In this document: in pieces, positions 26,115 through 37,422 of the stretch
Layout of the letters: the number at the start of each line of letters is the position of its first letter
How positions within the stretch are numbered: position 1 is the first letter of the stretch
Assembly (NCBI GenBank): GCA_028551475.1
Contig: CM052362.1
Coordinates: forward strand, 2,736,166 to 2,800,165
Direction of reading: 5' to 3'
DNA length: 64,000 nt
From: Casuarina equisetifolia
Taxonomy: Eukaryota; Streptophyta; Magnoliopsida; Fagales; Casuarinaceae
Position numbers and translations under genes: made by a program
Notes under the pieces: model-generated
The model's database searches: none
Told to the model about the DNA's origin: nothing
What the model saw: only the letters and a program-made list of their open reading frames with translations

Positions 26115-27073
26115 TTTTTTTTTTTGTAAATTTGTATTAATAAAAAGTAGTGTACAAAAACATAAGGGCATATCTCAATATTACAAAATTATAAAAACTA
26201 TGAAAAAATAAAGGTTGAAAGCCTTTAAATCTCACTCAAAATTACATTTTCCTATGAGGATTTTATATTTTAAAATAAAGAAGCTTTTACTTGTATAGTT
26301 TTCCTTATTTTAGCCAATAGGATGGAAATGTCAACTATTTTATTTTGAAATTGTCTTCTATTTCGTTCTATCCATATACAACAAATACGAGATAAAAAAA
26401 GATATTTTAAAAAGTTTTGCAGCCAAATTATTTCTTTTAATTGCTTTAATAATCTATTGTAGTTCTTCATTCCATATTCCAATATGACGTCGAATTTTAT
26501 TTTGAGTAAGGATAGTCTTCCAAACTATCATTGTCCATGGATATTCAAAAAAGAGATAACTCCTATTTTCAACATAGGATTAACAAAAGTCATAGTATAA
26601 GTTAACTAAAGGAAGCCAATGTGCCATTTTTTTGTTGTAAAAAGTTAATCTTAACATATTAGCCATCCAATAAAATTATGTTTGCAAATGCCCCATGTCC
26701 AAATTAAATCATACCAATCTACGTTTCATTAATTAGTTGAAGGTCCTGATAAATTTATTTACAACAATAGGTAAACGTATAAAAAAAATCAAATAAGTGC
26801 AACCCTTAGTTTGAAAAGGCCTTTCCAACTTCATGTCATGGTACTTTTGATATCAAGTTGCATTATTGAAGTTCTTTTACATTTTATGCTATAGATCCAC
26901 TTATTTCATAACGAAGCGTTTAGAAGATTGATGAGTTTCCAAAGCATACATCCCAAAATGACTTTATTTTAAAGTTTGAGATTTAGTAACCCTAATCCCC
27001 CTTTTTTCTTTGGTGAGCAAACTATTTGCCAACAATTTTATAGGAACATTATGTATTTATAATACCTACCCAG
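26115..27073 (-). mobile_element. 5'-truncated LINE (plant L1-type) 3' end
   Basis: On the minus strand the element starts at about 27073 and ends in a poly(A) tail (poly-T at 26115-26125). A 13-bp target-site duplication, GACCAATATTTCT against GTCCAATATTTCT on the minus strand, lies at 27074-27086 and 26102-26114. Conceptual fragments match the end of plant LINE ORF2: a K-K-G-G-L-G-L-L-N-L segment, then a zf-RVT-like LFFEYPW..IVW, then C-I-W-I-E-R-N-R-R. The frame is broken by several stops and only about 0.96 kb remains, so it is not mobile by itself. The paralogous site in unit 2 (near 33864-33876) is empty. Confidence 0.85.
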
Positions 27074-27539
27074 AGAAATATTGGTCATTTGACAACTAAG
27101 ACTATTGATATCATCTATTGTAATCTTGTGTAGGAAGGTAAACAATGAATTACTTCATTTTATGAAGCCAAGGATTTGAGCTTCTTTTTGTATGATGTTT
27201 AATACAGAAGTCGCTAATAAAGGCTCATTTGATACCTTGAGTATTAGCCATTCCCATAGTACATAGCCTTCTTTTGTCTAATGAGAACCAAGAAAGTATG
27301 ATCGATTATTCATTGTGGCTTGAACGACTAGGGAATAGTTTGGTTTTAAGTTTTGTAAAAGGAACATTGTAAGTTTACTATCATCCACCTTTTAGAGATT
27401 ATGCTCCTTAAATTTTATCTTGTCTTTGCATAGAACTTGTCATTACAAAGTCATACAACCAAATCTTTGAGAAGTTTTGGCAACGATGAATCTTGTATTA
27501 AAAAGCTCATTTCCATTTTACAATTAACTTAAGCATGTT

Positions 27540-27800
27540 TATTTGAGAGAAATAGGATTTAGACAATGTAAGACACATTTTATATCATTATTTATCATAC
27601 TTGTTCACAACTAACATAGGTTGCAAGCTTTATAATGGAAGTAATATATCTCATTTTATCTCGAATCAAGGTTTTGATGTCATATTGAAAATCCATTTCT
27701 TTCTTAAAACTAACTTATAAGAATAAGGTATATATTTAATTTTAAAAAAAAATTCTCAAACATAATTTAGACAATGTAAAATACTTTTTACATTAGGATT
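27540..27800. repeat. Dispersed AT-rich repeat, copy in unit 1
   Basis: This block carries GGTTGCAAGCTTTATAATGG followed by AGTAATATAT, then TTGATGTCATATTGAAAA, then AAACTAACTTATAAGAAT. The same ordered phrases occur at about 34310-34590 and twice at 63620-64000. The family is not recognised. Confidence 0.7.
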
Positions 27801-29845
27801 TTTATCCCAGTCTTATTTTTATTAATAAAATGTATAGGATACCATCCATGTTTTAAGAAAAAAGAATAATTTTTACATTATTCTTAACATATTGTTAAAA
27901 TTTCAAGACAAACAAAGAAGAACTATAAAAGAACCAAAGAGGTGAAAGTTTTCAATACATTCCTTGTTTAGAAGAACCATAAAATGTTCTTCTTGTTCAC
28001 TTGTTTTCGTTTATTTTCCCGTTTATATCCATCAACTACTGCCGAATTTACGTGCTTTTACAATCCTCGAGGTTCTGAATATTTTTCAGCACCTCACTTT
28101 CCCACAGATATTTCCATATGAACATGACGGAACGAGACCTTGAAACTCTGCATGTGAACTTGATGCAGATCTGCATCCGCATCAGAACTAGCCCAAAACA
28201 AGGAGCAAACACGTCTCTACTGTTCATTTCAGACAAGACTCAAACTAGAAACCCACTTAAAGTCTGCCCCAGAGACAACAACTAAGTAAAATATCCTCCA
28301 TACTTCCATCAATTTCTCCGAAGTCTTCCTCTAGAAGTAAAGTGTCCTTCACATAAAAAGCTTAGGGAAACACCTTCCCTCTTTATTTTATTGGGAAAAA
28401 ATTTAGGAGGATGAGTGGTTTCTCACGTCAAGATAGTGGACGACTAAGACATGGGTTCCTTTCATGGTGGTGGAGGCAAACATCAATTCTTGCTATTTCT
28501 TTGCGTGGTCCTTAAAATGTTTGACTAGCATCATTTGAACTCAGACTTTAGTAGTAGATTCTGTATGAATATTTTTACTAATCTATTTGGCTCTCGACCA
28601 TACAATATAAAACCAAAAATTAGAATGAAAAAAGGAAGAAAAACTCCATACTTTTAGGTTGCTTAAAGAAACATATATGACACCCTTTTATATTCATTTT
28701 TTTTTTCACTTATTTTGGTCACTTGCTTAGTAGATCAGTTGAAGTTATTAGAAAATTCTCACCTAAATGGCAGGGTTCAAGACACCCCAAGTCCCTCTCT
28801 ACAATTTAGGTGGGATTTCTCGATAACTACAATTGAGCTACCATCCACGTGTTTTTGTATTTTACTCCAACAATTTATATGTGTTTTATATAAAATCTCT
28901 ATACTTTTACTTAAAGGATCATACAATATGTCCTTATTTATAAATTATATTTTCACTTATTTTATCTTTTATGAAGATAATTTATACATGTTTATTAAGT
29001 CTCACATGAAATAGTAATTTACAAAGAGATAGATTCCATTATTTAAAGCCCTAGAATTCTAAATTGGATATAAATTCTTTTATATAATTTTTACCATAAT
29101 ATTAAAAATTAAATTTTGCTCTTTTACTTATAGACTTCATTGCCATTGTCCAATGTTCATTCCATACTCAAGATAATGGTTTCTGGCCTAACCTACGTCT
29201 ACATTACTTCTTACGCACGTGCTTATTTTAAAAGTTATATTACTCTTTTAATAACTAGTATGAGAGTTTCACTATCTCAAGTAACATTGATTACATGTGG
29301 GTGTTAATATTTCAACATTATAAAAATTTTATGGTTAAAGTTTAAGTGCATGGATAAAGATTAAGCTTAGGGTTAAAATAATAATTATAATGTTTAGATA
29401 AAATGATAATACTATATGCAAGAGTTAAAAAGTCCTTGTTGGCCATGATAATAAGTTACTATAAATGTAGAGATTATCTATGTCTACAATGCACATGCTA
29501 ATTATAAAATTTATACTATTCTTTAAATAATTGGTATGAGAGTTTCATTATCTCAAGTAATATCAATTACAAGTGGGTGTTGATATTTCAACAGTATCAA
29601 AAGTTTATCTTTTGCCTTGTCCAAAAACATGTTCTGCAGCATCGTGGAAGTTAGTTATGTACATTACCTGAAAAAGTCGGTATTTTGCTTCCATACGCTT
29701 AAATCATCAATTGTTTCGAGCTCCGTAAGTCAAACAAGCAACAAATTTACTCTTGACGTGCATTCTCCATGGCCGCTCAACTCTACCGCCAACTCCAATG
29801 TGAATCAATCCTCTGTGTCCTTGAAGCAATCAATGGCTCCAATCC

Positions 29846-29884
29846 ATGGTGACGTCTCTTTCGCCTTCCAATCTCTGTAGATAA
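29846..29884 (+). promoter_or_regulatory. Upstream ORF (12 codons) in the 5' leader of the first kinase gene
   Basis: An ATG at 29846 opens a 12-codon ORF encoding [12 protein letters not shown], ending in TAA 71 bases before the kinase ATG. The second kinase gene has the same uORF at 37312-37350 with one residue changed (His for Pro). The surrounding leader also aligns. Its place in the transcript is inferred from position. A second upstream ATG at 29833 in this copy is GTG in the other copy. Confidence 0.55.
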
Positions 29885-29955
29885 TCTCTTCGCTCTCTGG
29901 TTTCTCCTGCAAATCAAAATCCAGGGGTACAATCCATCCAGAGAGCAGAGCCGCC

Positions 29956-31902
29956 ATGAATCGGATTGGTTTGCTGGTTCTTTCGCTGTGTTTTCTCTCT
30001 GTAAGCTCCGCCGCTACTTCCCCTCCTTCCGGCAACAGCTCCACGTGCCCGGTGGACCTCGGCTATGTCCTGAGAGTACCGTGGAACACCTCATTCTGCC
30101 AGCAGTATCACCCCTCGAGTGCTTCCCAGAACAACAACACTAAAAGTTTGTGTTGCCTGAATCTGTTGTCTCTCCTCGGAATAGGGCTTGCCCAACGCCT
30201 CAAAGAAACCTCTTTGTTCCAGCTCCCTGATCTCCCCACCTCCGTTTCTTGCCTCCAAGACTTCCAATCCAAGCTTTCCGCCCTCTCCTTCTCCTCCGAT
30301 CTTGTCTCCTCCTGCTTTAGTTCCCTACAGTTTGTCATCAGCCCAAACATCTGTGCCCACGTAGAGTCCATCAGAGACTGGGACTCCGAGCTTGGCCCCA
30401 ACACAAGTCTAACCACCGCTTGCCTCGCAGACCTTACTAATCCCAGTAACTGTGATGCCTGCTTGATGGCCGGATATAGGGTTCAGAGACAGTTGATTGC
30501 GATCAGCGGTAATTCATCCCAAGCTCAAGATTGCTTTCACTTTACTATTCTTTATGCTGCTGGTATTGTGAATGAGTTTGGACCTGAGAGTGTTGGTGCT
30601 ATGACATGCATTTTTGCTCTATCGCTTAATTTGCCCGTGGGTTCGGGGAGTAAGAACCAGTCAGATCTTGTTTTTGGGTTAACAGGAGCTGCGGTTGCCG
30701 TTTTGGTCATGTCCAGTTTGCTGGGACTGTATTTTTGGTACGTCCGGAGATGGAGGAGGAAGAAGGCTGTGCGGTCTGATATGAGGAATAGTTATGACTT
30801 GGAGGAACGAGAGTTCACACCGCGCGTGAGGCCGAATACAGGATCGATATGGTTCCAAATCGAGGAGCTTGAGAAGGCAACCGACAATTTTTCGCAGAAG
30901 AATTTCGTCGGTCAAGGTGGACACGGATTGGTTTACAAAGGGGTTTTGCCGGATGGGAGTGTGGTTGCGGTGAAGAAAATTATAGAATCTGATATTCGGG
31001 GACATGCTGAGTTTTGCAACGAGGTTGAGATTATTAGCAACTTGAAGCACAGGAATCTTGTCCCGCTTAGAGGGTGTTGTGTGATTGATGGAGGCGAAGG
31101 ATATGATCAGGATGGAAGTCTCTGGTATATTGTGTATGATTACATGCCTAATGGTAGTCTTGAAGACCATCTGTTTCTGTCAGGTGATGGTGGAATGAAC
31201 AAGAATCCATTGACATGGCCTCAGAGAAAAAGCATAATCTTGGATGTTGCGAAGGGTTTAGCTTATTTGCTCTACGGAGTTAAACCTGCAATATATCACA
31301 GAGATATCAAGGCCACAAACATACTGTTGGATGCAGATATGAGAGCAAGAGTGGCTGATTTTGGGCTTGTAAAGCAGAGCAAAGAAGGGAAGTCTCATCT
31401 CACAACTAGAGTGGCAGGAACACATGGGTACTTGGCCCCAGAATATGCACTTTATGGACAGTTGACTGAGAAAAGTGATGTTTATAGCTTTGGAGTGGTC
31501 ATTTTGGAGGTAATGTGTGGAAGAAAAGCCCTTGATTTGTCATCAGGATCACCCCGCACATTTCTGATTGGAGATTGGGCTTGGTCAATGGTGAAAAGTG
31601 GACAAGTAGAAAAGGCTTTTGATCCCTTTTTGTTGAAAGATGAGGGTTCTGTGAATTCAAATCCAAGGAGCATAATGGAGAGATTTATGCTGGTTGGGAT
31701 TTTGTGTGCTTATGCAATGGTTGCATTGAGGCCAACCATTGTGGATACTTTGAGAATGTTGGAAGGAGATATAGAGGTTCCACCGATTCCAGATCGACCG
31801 ATGCCCCTGGCGCACCCTTCATTTCATGGCGGTGGTAATAATTTCAGCATATCATCGGCACTTAGTGGCCCTCAATTGCATAGTGGCGACATGCTTGGGT
31901 AA
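29956..31902 (+). CDS. SPARK-type receptor-like kinase (At1g11050-like), first tandem copy, 648 aa
   Basis: Intronless gene. A signal peptide covers residues 1 to about 19 ([20 protein letters not shown]). The Cys-rich ectodomain spans about 25-238 and has many N-glycosylation motifs. One membrane segment lies at about 239-262, followed by a basic stop-transfer stretch (RRWRRKK). The Ser/Thr kinase domain spans about 312-595: Gly loop G319-x-G-G-x-G324, Lys340, Glu356, H448-R449-D450, Asn455, D468-F469-G470, A494-P495-E496. It is an RD kinase with complete catalytic residues. The ectodomain is of the SPARK type described in plant RLKs, including mycorrhiza-associated ARK1. The closest recalled homologue is probable receptor-like protein kinase At1g11050; the ligand is unknown. 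Two residues are unlike the sister gene at conserved places: His323 in the Gly loop (Tyr in the sister) and Leu439 in YLLYG (His in the sister). Confidence 0.94.
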   Translation: MNRIGLLVLSLCFLSVSSAATSPPSGNSSTCPVDLGYVLRVPWNTSFCQQYHPSSASQNNNTKSLCCLNLLSLLGIGLAQRLKETSLFQLPDLPTSVSCLQDFQSKLSALSFSSDLVSSCFSSLQFVISPNICAHVESIRDWDSELGPNTSLTTACLADLTNPSNCDACLMAGYRVQRQLIAISGNSSQAQDCFHFTILYAAGIVNEFGPESVGAMTCIFALSLNLPVGSGSKNQSDLVFGLTGAAVAVLVMSSLLGLYFWYVRRWRRKKAVRSDMRNSYDLEEREFTPRVRPNTGSIWFQIEELEKATDNFSQKNFVGQGGHGLVYKGVLPDGSVVAVKKIIESDIRGHAEFCNEVEIISNLKHRNLVPLRGCCVIDGGEGYDQDGSLWYIVYDYMPNGSLEDHLFLSGDGGMNKNPLTWPQRKSIILDVAKGLAYLLYGVKPAIYHRDIKATNILLDADMRARVADFGLVKQSKEGKSHLTTRVAGTHGYLAPEYALYGQLTEKSDVYSFGVVILEVMCGRKALDLSSGSPRTFLIGDWAWSMVKSGQVEKAFDPFLLKDEGSVNSNPRSIMERFMLVGILCAYAMVALRPTIVDTLRMLEGDIEVPPIPDRPMPLAHPSFHGGGNNFSISSALSGPQLHSGDMLG

Positions 31903-32250
31903 TCAAGGAAGTGGTTTTTTTGTATCGTTTCTGCATTACAGAGAAGGATATTGAAAGTTGAAAGCTGTGTCCATGAAAGACCAATATCTGCATGGATTCA
32001 ATATATGATAAACATTTGAATCATATAAGAGTCATCGACCAAAGAGTATTATATTCCTACCAGGAAGGCATACCTATGAACATCTCTTAGGTGGTCTAGA
32101 ATCTGAACTGACCATTACAGTGTGGCAAATCCGGAAGGCTTAAGAAGTAGGAGCGGAACGAAGAAATTGAGGAGGGGTTTGAATGGATGGTGTATGTTTG
32201 TGACATTAACATAGAGTGAAGACAAAAAAGAATTTGGAATTCATTATCAT
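31903..32250. other. 3' region of the first kinase gene, up to the duplication junction
   Basis: The 350 bases after the stop align with the 3' region of the second kinase gene (39364-39735), with local insertions, and likely include the 3' UTR. The junction into unit 2 lies just after the shared phrase TTATCATTTTGG. Confidence 0.7.
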
Positions 32251-34309
32251 TTTGGTGTAGAAAAACAATGTTTTTTTCGTTTCTCATGTGAGCAAACCAA
32301 CCTCCATAGAACAGAAAAAGGATCAAAATTGTGACCATAATAAGTTGTTGAGAATGGTGCAAATGAGTAATTCATATTGTCCACATTTTGGTTTAAATGC
32401 AGCTTAGATGTTGGTTATTGTCCTCTTTTATCAATTGGTTTTCAAAATGTAAGTTTACTTTTCTATCATAGTCTTAGATTTTGGGTTTCAAAGTGTTGTG
32501 TCCAATTATTCTTAGCTTAGGTCTTTGTAAAATGTGTTCCTTTATATTTATATTTAGGATAAGAAGACATGTTGAAAATAGTGTAAATTAACATTTTACA
32601 TTATTATGACAAATTACCATTCACATAAAAAAGTTGATGTTCACATTAATAGTACTTTTCATCAAAATTCAATGTGGCCTAAATTCGAGAAATATGAAAA
32701 ATTAAACCTCATAATAAAACTCTAGAGAAGAAAAAATATATAGATTTACATGATTTGACTTAATTTGAGCCTATGCCCATAGTGAAACTAGAAGAAGAAT
32801 TTTAATATTGCAACTTGAAAAATACAATACAATCTTTTTTTCAAACCCAAACCCGAAACATACCTCTCACACTATGCTACAAATGTTTTCGCCCTGTCAA
32901 CAGCCAAAATATCTCCATGTTGAGTCAACAATCCACTAGCTTAATGATAAATTCACGGTTCCGAGACTTGGTTCAATATTCGATATTCAAATTAGTGAGT
33001 TGAGTACATACATAAAAATTTTTGTTAAAAGAGCTCTCCATGTACGACGAGTTCTCAAGGAGCTATGTTGGCAAAGACCTTATCTCCAACGTTTACTAAG
33101 GAGTCATCAAACATGGCTCTCTTGCCGGCTGCACTTGTGCCCTGAGTCAACAAAAGTGGTTGGCATGGGGATGACAATCTTCTGGATGACAAGGCTCATA
33201 AACGAGAGCCATATCTTCGGCACATATTGTCAATAATTTGATCCGGCTGTCTCCTTCCCTTAACTTTTATATTTCTAGAATGAGAAGACCTTTCCAGCAT
33301 AAGGCCAAACATAAGTACCAAAGGTCATCTTCTTTTTATTCTCTCTATTACCATGGTTTTTTTAATATCTTTTTAATAACTCATGTATCCTTAAAGGTCT
33401 CAAAAGGTCTTCAACAGTACCTACTTAGCACTCAGCTAAACACTTATTGACCATTATTTTTGTTTGGGAGAGAAAAAAAATATCTATAATGAGGTCACTA
33501 AATTTGCTTACAAGTCTCGTTGCTTGTTAACTATTGCCTTTAAATTTTCCTTTCTAGATGTAATATTTTTGTAGCATTTCTGAATTTGAATACGTAAATC
33601 TCTTAGATGAACATAATGATGAGTTTTGGATCCTTTTGAAAGTTGGTTATAGCAGAAAAGTTTAACTTTATGGGCAGGATCACTATTATTTCATTGTAAT
33701 ACAAAGCTAATTAATCTTGAATCCAGTTATTTGTATAGAAAAACCTAAAAAAAAAAATATTTATTGTGTTTATTGATTCACTCAAAGTAACAAGAACAAA
33801 GATATCAATAATTATTGTCTTGTATAGATAAATAACATATGAGTATGTATGGGTTCTCTTGCAATAAAAATCTTGGTCATTTGACAAATATAAGACTATC
33901 AATATCACCTGTTAGAGTCCTACATAGGAAGTTCAACAATAAGCCATAATGCCTAGGACTTGAGAATATTTTTCTCTTATGTTAAACACTCTAATAAAGA
34001 CTATCTTGATACCATGGTATTATTGCCCATCACTAGAGTGCAAAAGTTTTGCAATTAAAAGTAGAATGTTTTTTCTCCAAGGAGAATCTAGAGAGTATGA
34101 TCAGTCATTGAATGACTAGAGAAAAATTTGGTCATAAGTTTTGTAGAAGGAACAATTGTAAGTTCAATATTATTATTATTTTTATTTTACAGATTAATGC
34201 TTCTTAATTTTTATAATTTTTCATTATAGAATTATACAATCAATCTTTAAGAAGTTTTGGGAATAATGAAAGTTCATTTCTTGACTTATAAATAGAACAT
34301 GTTCGTTTT

Positions 34310-34590
34310 AAAAAAGTTTTTTAAGTAGCACTCAAATTAGGTGAAACACTCTTTATACTATTATTAAATTCTTTACAACTAACATGGGTTGTAAGATTTA
34401 TTATGGGAGTAATACATCCATTTTCATTCATAGGAGTGCCTTTTTAAAGCCTAAGTTTTGATATTATATTGAAAGTTTACTTTTTCTTTAAAACTAATTT
34501 ATAAGAATGAAGCAATATTTCATTTAAAAAAAAAAATCAAACCTGATTTTAACAATACAAGACACTTTTTATATCATTCTTAATATATTT
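34310..34590. repeat. Dispersed AT-rich repeat, copy in unit 2
   Basis: Paralogue of 27540-27800, with AACATGGGTTGTAAGATTTA, GGGAGTAATACATC, TTGATATTATATTGAAAG and AAACTAATTTATAAGAATGA in the same order. Related sequence also lies at 63620-64000. Confidence 0.7.
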
Positions 34591-36369
34591 GCCACTCCTA
34601 TCTATTAGTAAGGCTTGAAAGACTTCCACAACCCCTTGTCCTTTAAGAGAAACATAAAGAAACTAACAAAAACAAAAAACAAAATAGTTGAAAGCTTTCG
34701 ATATGTTTTTAGCCTAAAAGAACCATACAATGTTCCTCTTGTTCATTGGTTTTCGTTTATTTTCCCGTTTATATCTATCAACTGCTACCGAATTGACATG
34801 CATTTACAATGGTCCAAGTTATGCTTATTTTTCAACACCAAACCTTTGATCAGAAACTTCCATAGAAACATGATGGAACGAGGCTTGAAACACTGCATGT
34901 GTGAGCTACCCAAAAACAAGGAGTCAATCACATGTTTCTACTGTCCATTTCAGACAAGACGTAGATCGGAAACCCATTGGAAGGTCTGCCTCATAGACAA
35001 CAGCTAAGCGAATATTTTCCATACCTCCCATCAATTTCACCGAAGTCTTCCATCCACATAGTAAGTCTTCCACTAGAACAAAGTGTCTTTCCTCGTCATT
35101 TTCTTGGTCAAAAAAGTTAGTAGGATGGGTGGTTTCTCACGTCAAGACAGTGGATGACTAAGACACGGGTTCTTTTCTCGGAGTTGGAGTCAAACATAAA
35201 ATCTTGCTATTTCTTTTTATGATCCCAAAAATGTTTGACTAGTAGCATTAGAACCGAAAAAAGAAAGAAAAACTTTATACTTTTACTTGCTTAAAGAACC
35301 AAACAATACACCTTCTTCTATTCTTTTTTTTTTTTTTTAATTTGTCAATTACTTACTAATCTAGTTGAAGTTACTAAGAGATTTCTACCTAAATAGTAAG
35401 GGCTCAAAACACTCCTAAGTCCTTATTCACTACTTAGGTGGGATTTCCCAGTAATCCTAATTGCCTTACTTGGCACTCATTTTTTGTATTTTACCTTAAC
35501 AATTTACATGTGTTTTATACAAAATCTCTACACTTTTACTTAAGAAACCATATACTACAAATTTATTTATAAACTATTTCTAGTAATTTATAAATTAAAA
35601 AAATGAGTTCTTTTACTTAGACTCTTAAAGTTCAAAGTTAAACCAAACTCTTCTATATAACTTTTTAACATAATATTACAATCTAAGTTCTATATGCAAC
35701 CCAAATTACTGATAGACTTCATTTTTATTTTTATTTTGATAAAAGGTTAATAATTAAATATCGCTATAAAAGAATTATAAATTGTTTGGTTACAAATATC
35801 ATCATTTAGACTCAAATATTACATTTAATAAATTTCAAAGTTCTTACAAAAACTTATTATAATTTATAAACTTTATTTTCTTTTATATCCTTCTTAATTT
35901 TAACAATAATAATTAAATTGTCTAAATTTTTATCAATTTTTTTTTATTTCTTTTCCTTCAAATGTGATACATGATAGACTCCATTTTCATTAGTTAAATG
36001 TTCTCTTCAAGTTCAAGTCGATGAAATGTGTTAATTTTTAAAAAGTAATATCTAATGAGATAAAAAATTATTTAATAACTTATGAGCCTTTTTTTAAGAA
36101 ATTTCTACAATGCCTTATATCTTAACACAACCACACATACAACACACCATTTTGTATTCACCTTTATTTTTTCCTCTGTCATTTTCCTTTTCTACTCAGT
36201 TAATTCATTCCTGTTTTCTAGAAGGTTCGAGATTACACTATTTAAGGATGCTGTTAAGCACCAGATCCCCACTTATTTTATTTCAAAAAAGAAAACCACG
36301 TTTTTATTGAACATTTCTTTAATATATCATCATCAACGACTACACTTTTGGATCCCTTTCAATTCTTAA

Positions 36370-36735
36370 AAAAATATAGAAAAACCGAAGGTTGCGCAAC
36401 GTAATTGCACCGCCATGGACGAAGCCGAGGAAGGATCCAAAGGATCACTTTCAAAAGTAACGATGATTGAACAGGTGCTATAACGACCCCGTTTACATAG
36501 GAAATCTGCCGTCCCAAGGACCCTTGGATTCACCTTTTCGCAACATGAACGGCGATGACGGGAACCGAGGTGGCTGGATTCGATGCTCCGAATCATCCGC
36601 GTCAGGCTCTCGTCACGGTGATCGTCCCACATCGGATCCATTTGCGCATAGAAAAATGGCTCTGGTGATAATTACGCGGGATGCGTTGTCGACTTTGGTC
36701 TTCTTAATCTATCTTGTGCTAGGTGCATGAATTAG
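36370..36735 (+). other. GC-richer island with an 87-codon ORF, unit 2 only; possible gene fragment
   Basis: The base composition is clearly higher in GC than the flanks. An ORF at 36467-36730 encodes a Gly/Ser/Arg-rich start and a hydrophobic end (TLVFLIYLVLGA). A minus-strand ORF of 91 codons overlaps. A well-placed ATG at 36414 (GCCATGG context) opens only 22 codons. I recognise no domain on either strand. It could be a captured or decayed first exon, a promoter or CpG-like island, or chance. Unit 1 has no counterpart. Confidence 0.35.
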
Positions 36736-37311
36736 GATTGAGATTGAGATTGAGATTAGGATTAGGATTAGGATTATGATTAACGTTAAATATTTAGATG
36801 AAATAATAATATCATAAAAGAGTTATATTTAAGTAATCACAATAATAAATTATTACATTCACACATATTCCAGACGTTGAATTTAAGACTAAGAGATCTC
36901 ATATATCACTTACTTATCACTATAAAAAGTTACTATAAACATAAGAATTATTGGTGTTTATTGTAAAATTTAATTATTTTTAACAATGAAAATGACATGC
37001 AGGTATTGATATGATATTAAAATTTTAATTTTTTTTTTTTTTTTTTTTTCTGGATCCGAGGGAAAAACATGTTTTGCAGCATCTTGGAAGTTAGTTGATG
37101 TACATACCTGAGAAGTCGGTATTTTGATGTTTCCATTTTTTCTCAAATGGCCACTTGTTTCGAGCTCCGAAAGTCAAATAAGCAACACATTTGCTCTGAC
37201 GTGCTATCTCCATGGCTGCCAAACTCTGTCACCAACTCCCCATAAAGCAGTTTTCTGACCCAACGGGAATCCATCCTCTAATATCTTTGAAGGGATAGGT
37301 GGCTGCGATCC

Positions 37312-37350
37312 ATGGTGACGTCTCTCTCACATTCCAATCTTTGTAGATAA
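37312..37350 (+). promoter_or_regulatory. Upstream ORF (12 codons) in the 5' leader of the second kinase gene
   Basis: Encodes MVTSLSHSNLCR and ends in TAA 72 bases before the kinase ATG. It differs by one residue from the uORF of the first kinase gene and keeps its length and stop, while the nearby leader has several insertions and deletions. Confidence 0.55.
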
Positions 37351-37422
37351 TCCCTTTTCTCTCTGAGGTTTTCCTTCTAATCAGAATCCAGGCGGACAGT
37401 TCTTCTAGAGAGCAGAGCCGCC

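Larger units (their letters stand above)
24166..29955. other. AT-rich upstream region of the first kinase gene
   Basis: This 5.8-kb stretch contains no supported host gene. It holds three 214-bp repeats, a truncated LINE and a copy of the dispersed 232-bp repeat, and it ends in the proximal promoter and 5' UTR of the first kinase. The short ORFs at 28048-28236 and 28715-29014 have no recognisable domain and look like chance. The proximal 330 bp are well conserved with the second unit, including TGACGTGC near 29755 and a W-box-like GTCAAA near 29730. Confidence 0.65.
24166..32250. repeat. Tandem segmental duplication, unit 1 (about 8.1 kb)
   Basis: Unit 1 aligns by eye in the same order with unit 2 (32251-39735). 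Anchor blocks include AAAACAATGTTTTTTTCG (24177 and 32263), GGAGCTATGTTGGC (24954 and 33060), TTTTCGTTTATTTTCCCG (28005 and 34749), the proximal promoter (29625 and 37066) and the whole kinase gene. The 3' end of unit 1 (GGAATTCATTATCATTTTG near 32236) matches the 3' end of unit 2 (near 39718) and then runs directly into unit 2 sequence. Unit 1 carries a LINE and three 214-bp repeats that unit 2 lacks. Boundaries are accurate to about 10-20 bp. Confidence 0.9.
32251..37422. other. AT-rich upstream region of the second kinase gene
   Basis: No supported host gene. The first 3.3 kb align with unit 1. The stretch 35600-36360 is very AT-rich with nothing recognised. From 36370 to 36735 there is a GC-richer island, then a short GATTGA/GGATTA microsatellite near 36735-36780, a long poly-T at about 37028-37050 and the conserved kinase promoter. 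The ORF at 34615-35007 lies in sequence that aligns with non-coding unit 1 sequence and is probably chance. Confidence 0.6.

Noticed and set aside
29617-29880. 87-codon ORF just upstream of the first kinase
   Set aside because: The reading frame is not kept in the second unit although the DNA aligns. It overlaps the promoter and leader. Only the short uORF at 29846 is conserved.
30679-31170. Minus-strand ORF of 163 codons inside the first kinase, repeated at 38143-38631 in the second
   Set aside because: It is shared only because the kinases are paralogous. It lies opposite the membrane and kinase coding sequence and has no family match.
34615-35007. 130-codon plus-strand ORF upstream of the second kinase
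   Set aside because: It aligns with unit 1 sequence (about 27900-28260) that is not open in the same frame, so coding is not conserved and it has no domain.
36735-36780. Possible interstitial telomere repeat (GGATTAGGATTA)
   Set aside because: The unit is GATTGA/GGATTA, not the plant TTTAGGG heptamer, and it is only a few copies long. It is a simple microsatellite.
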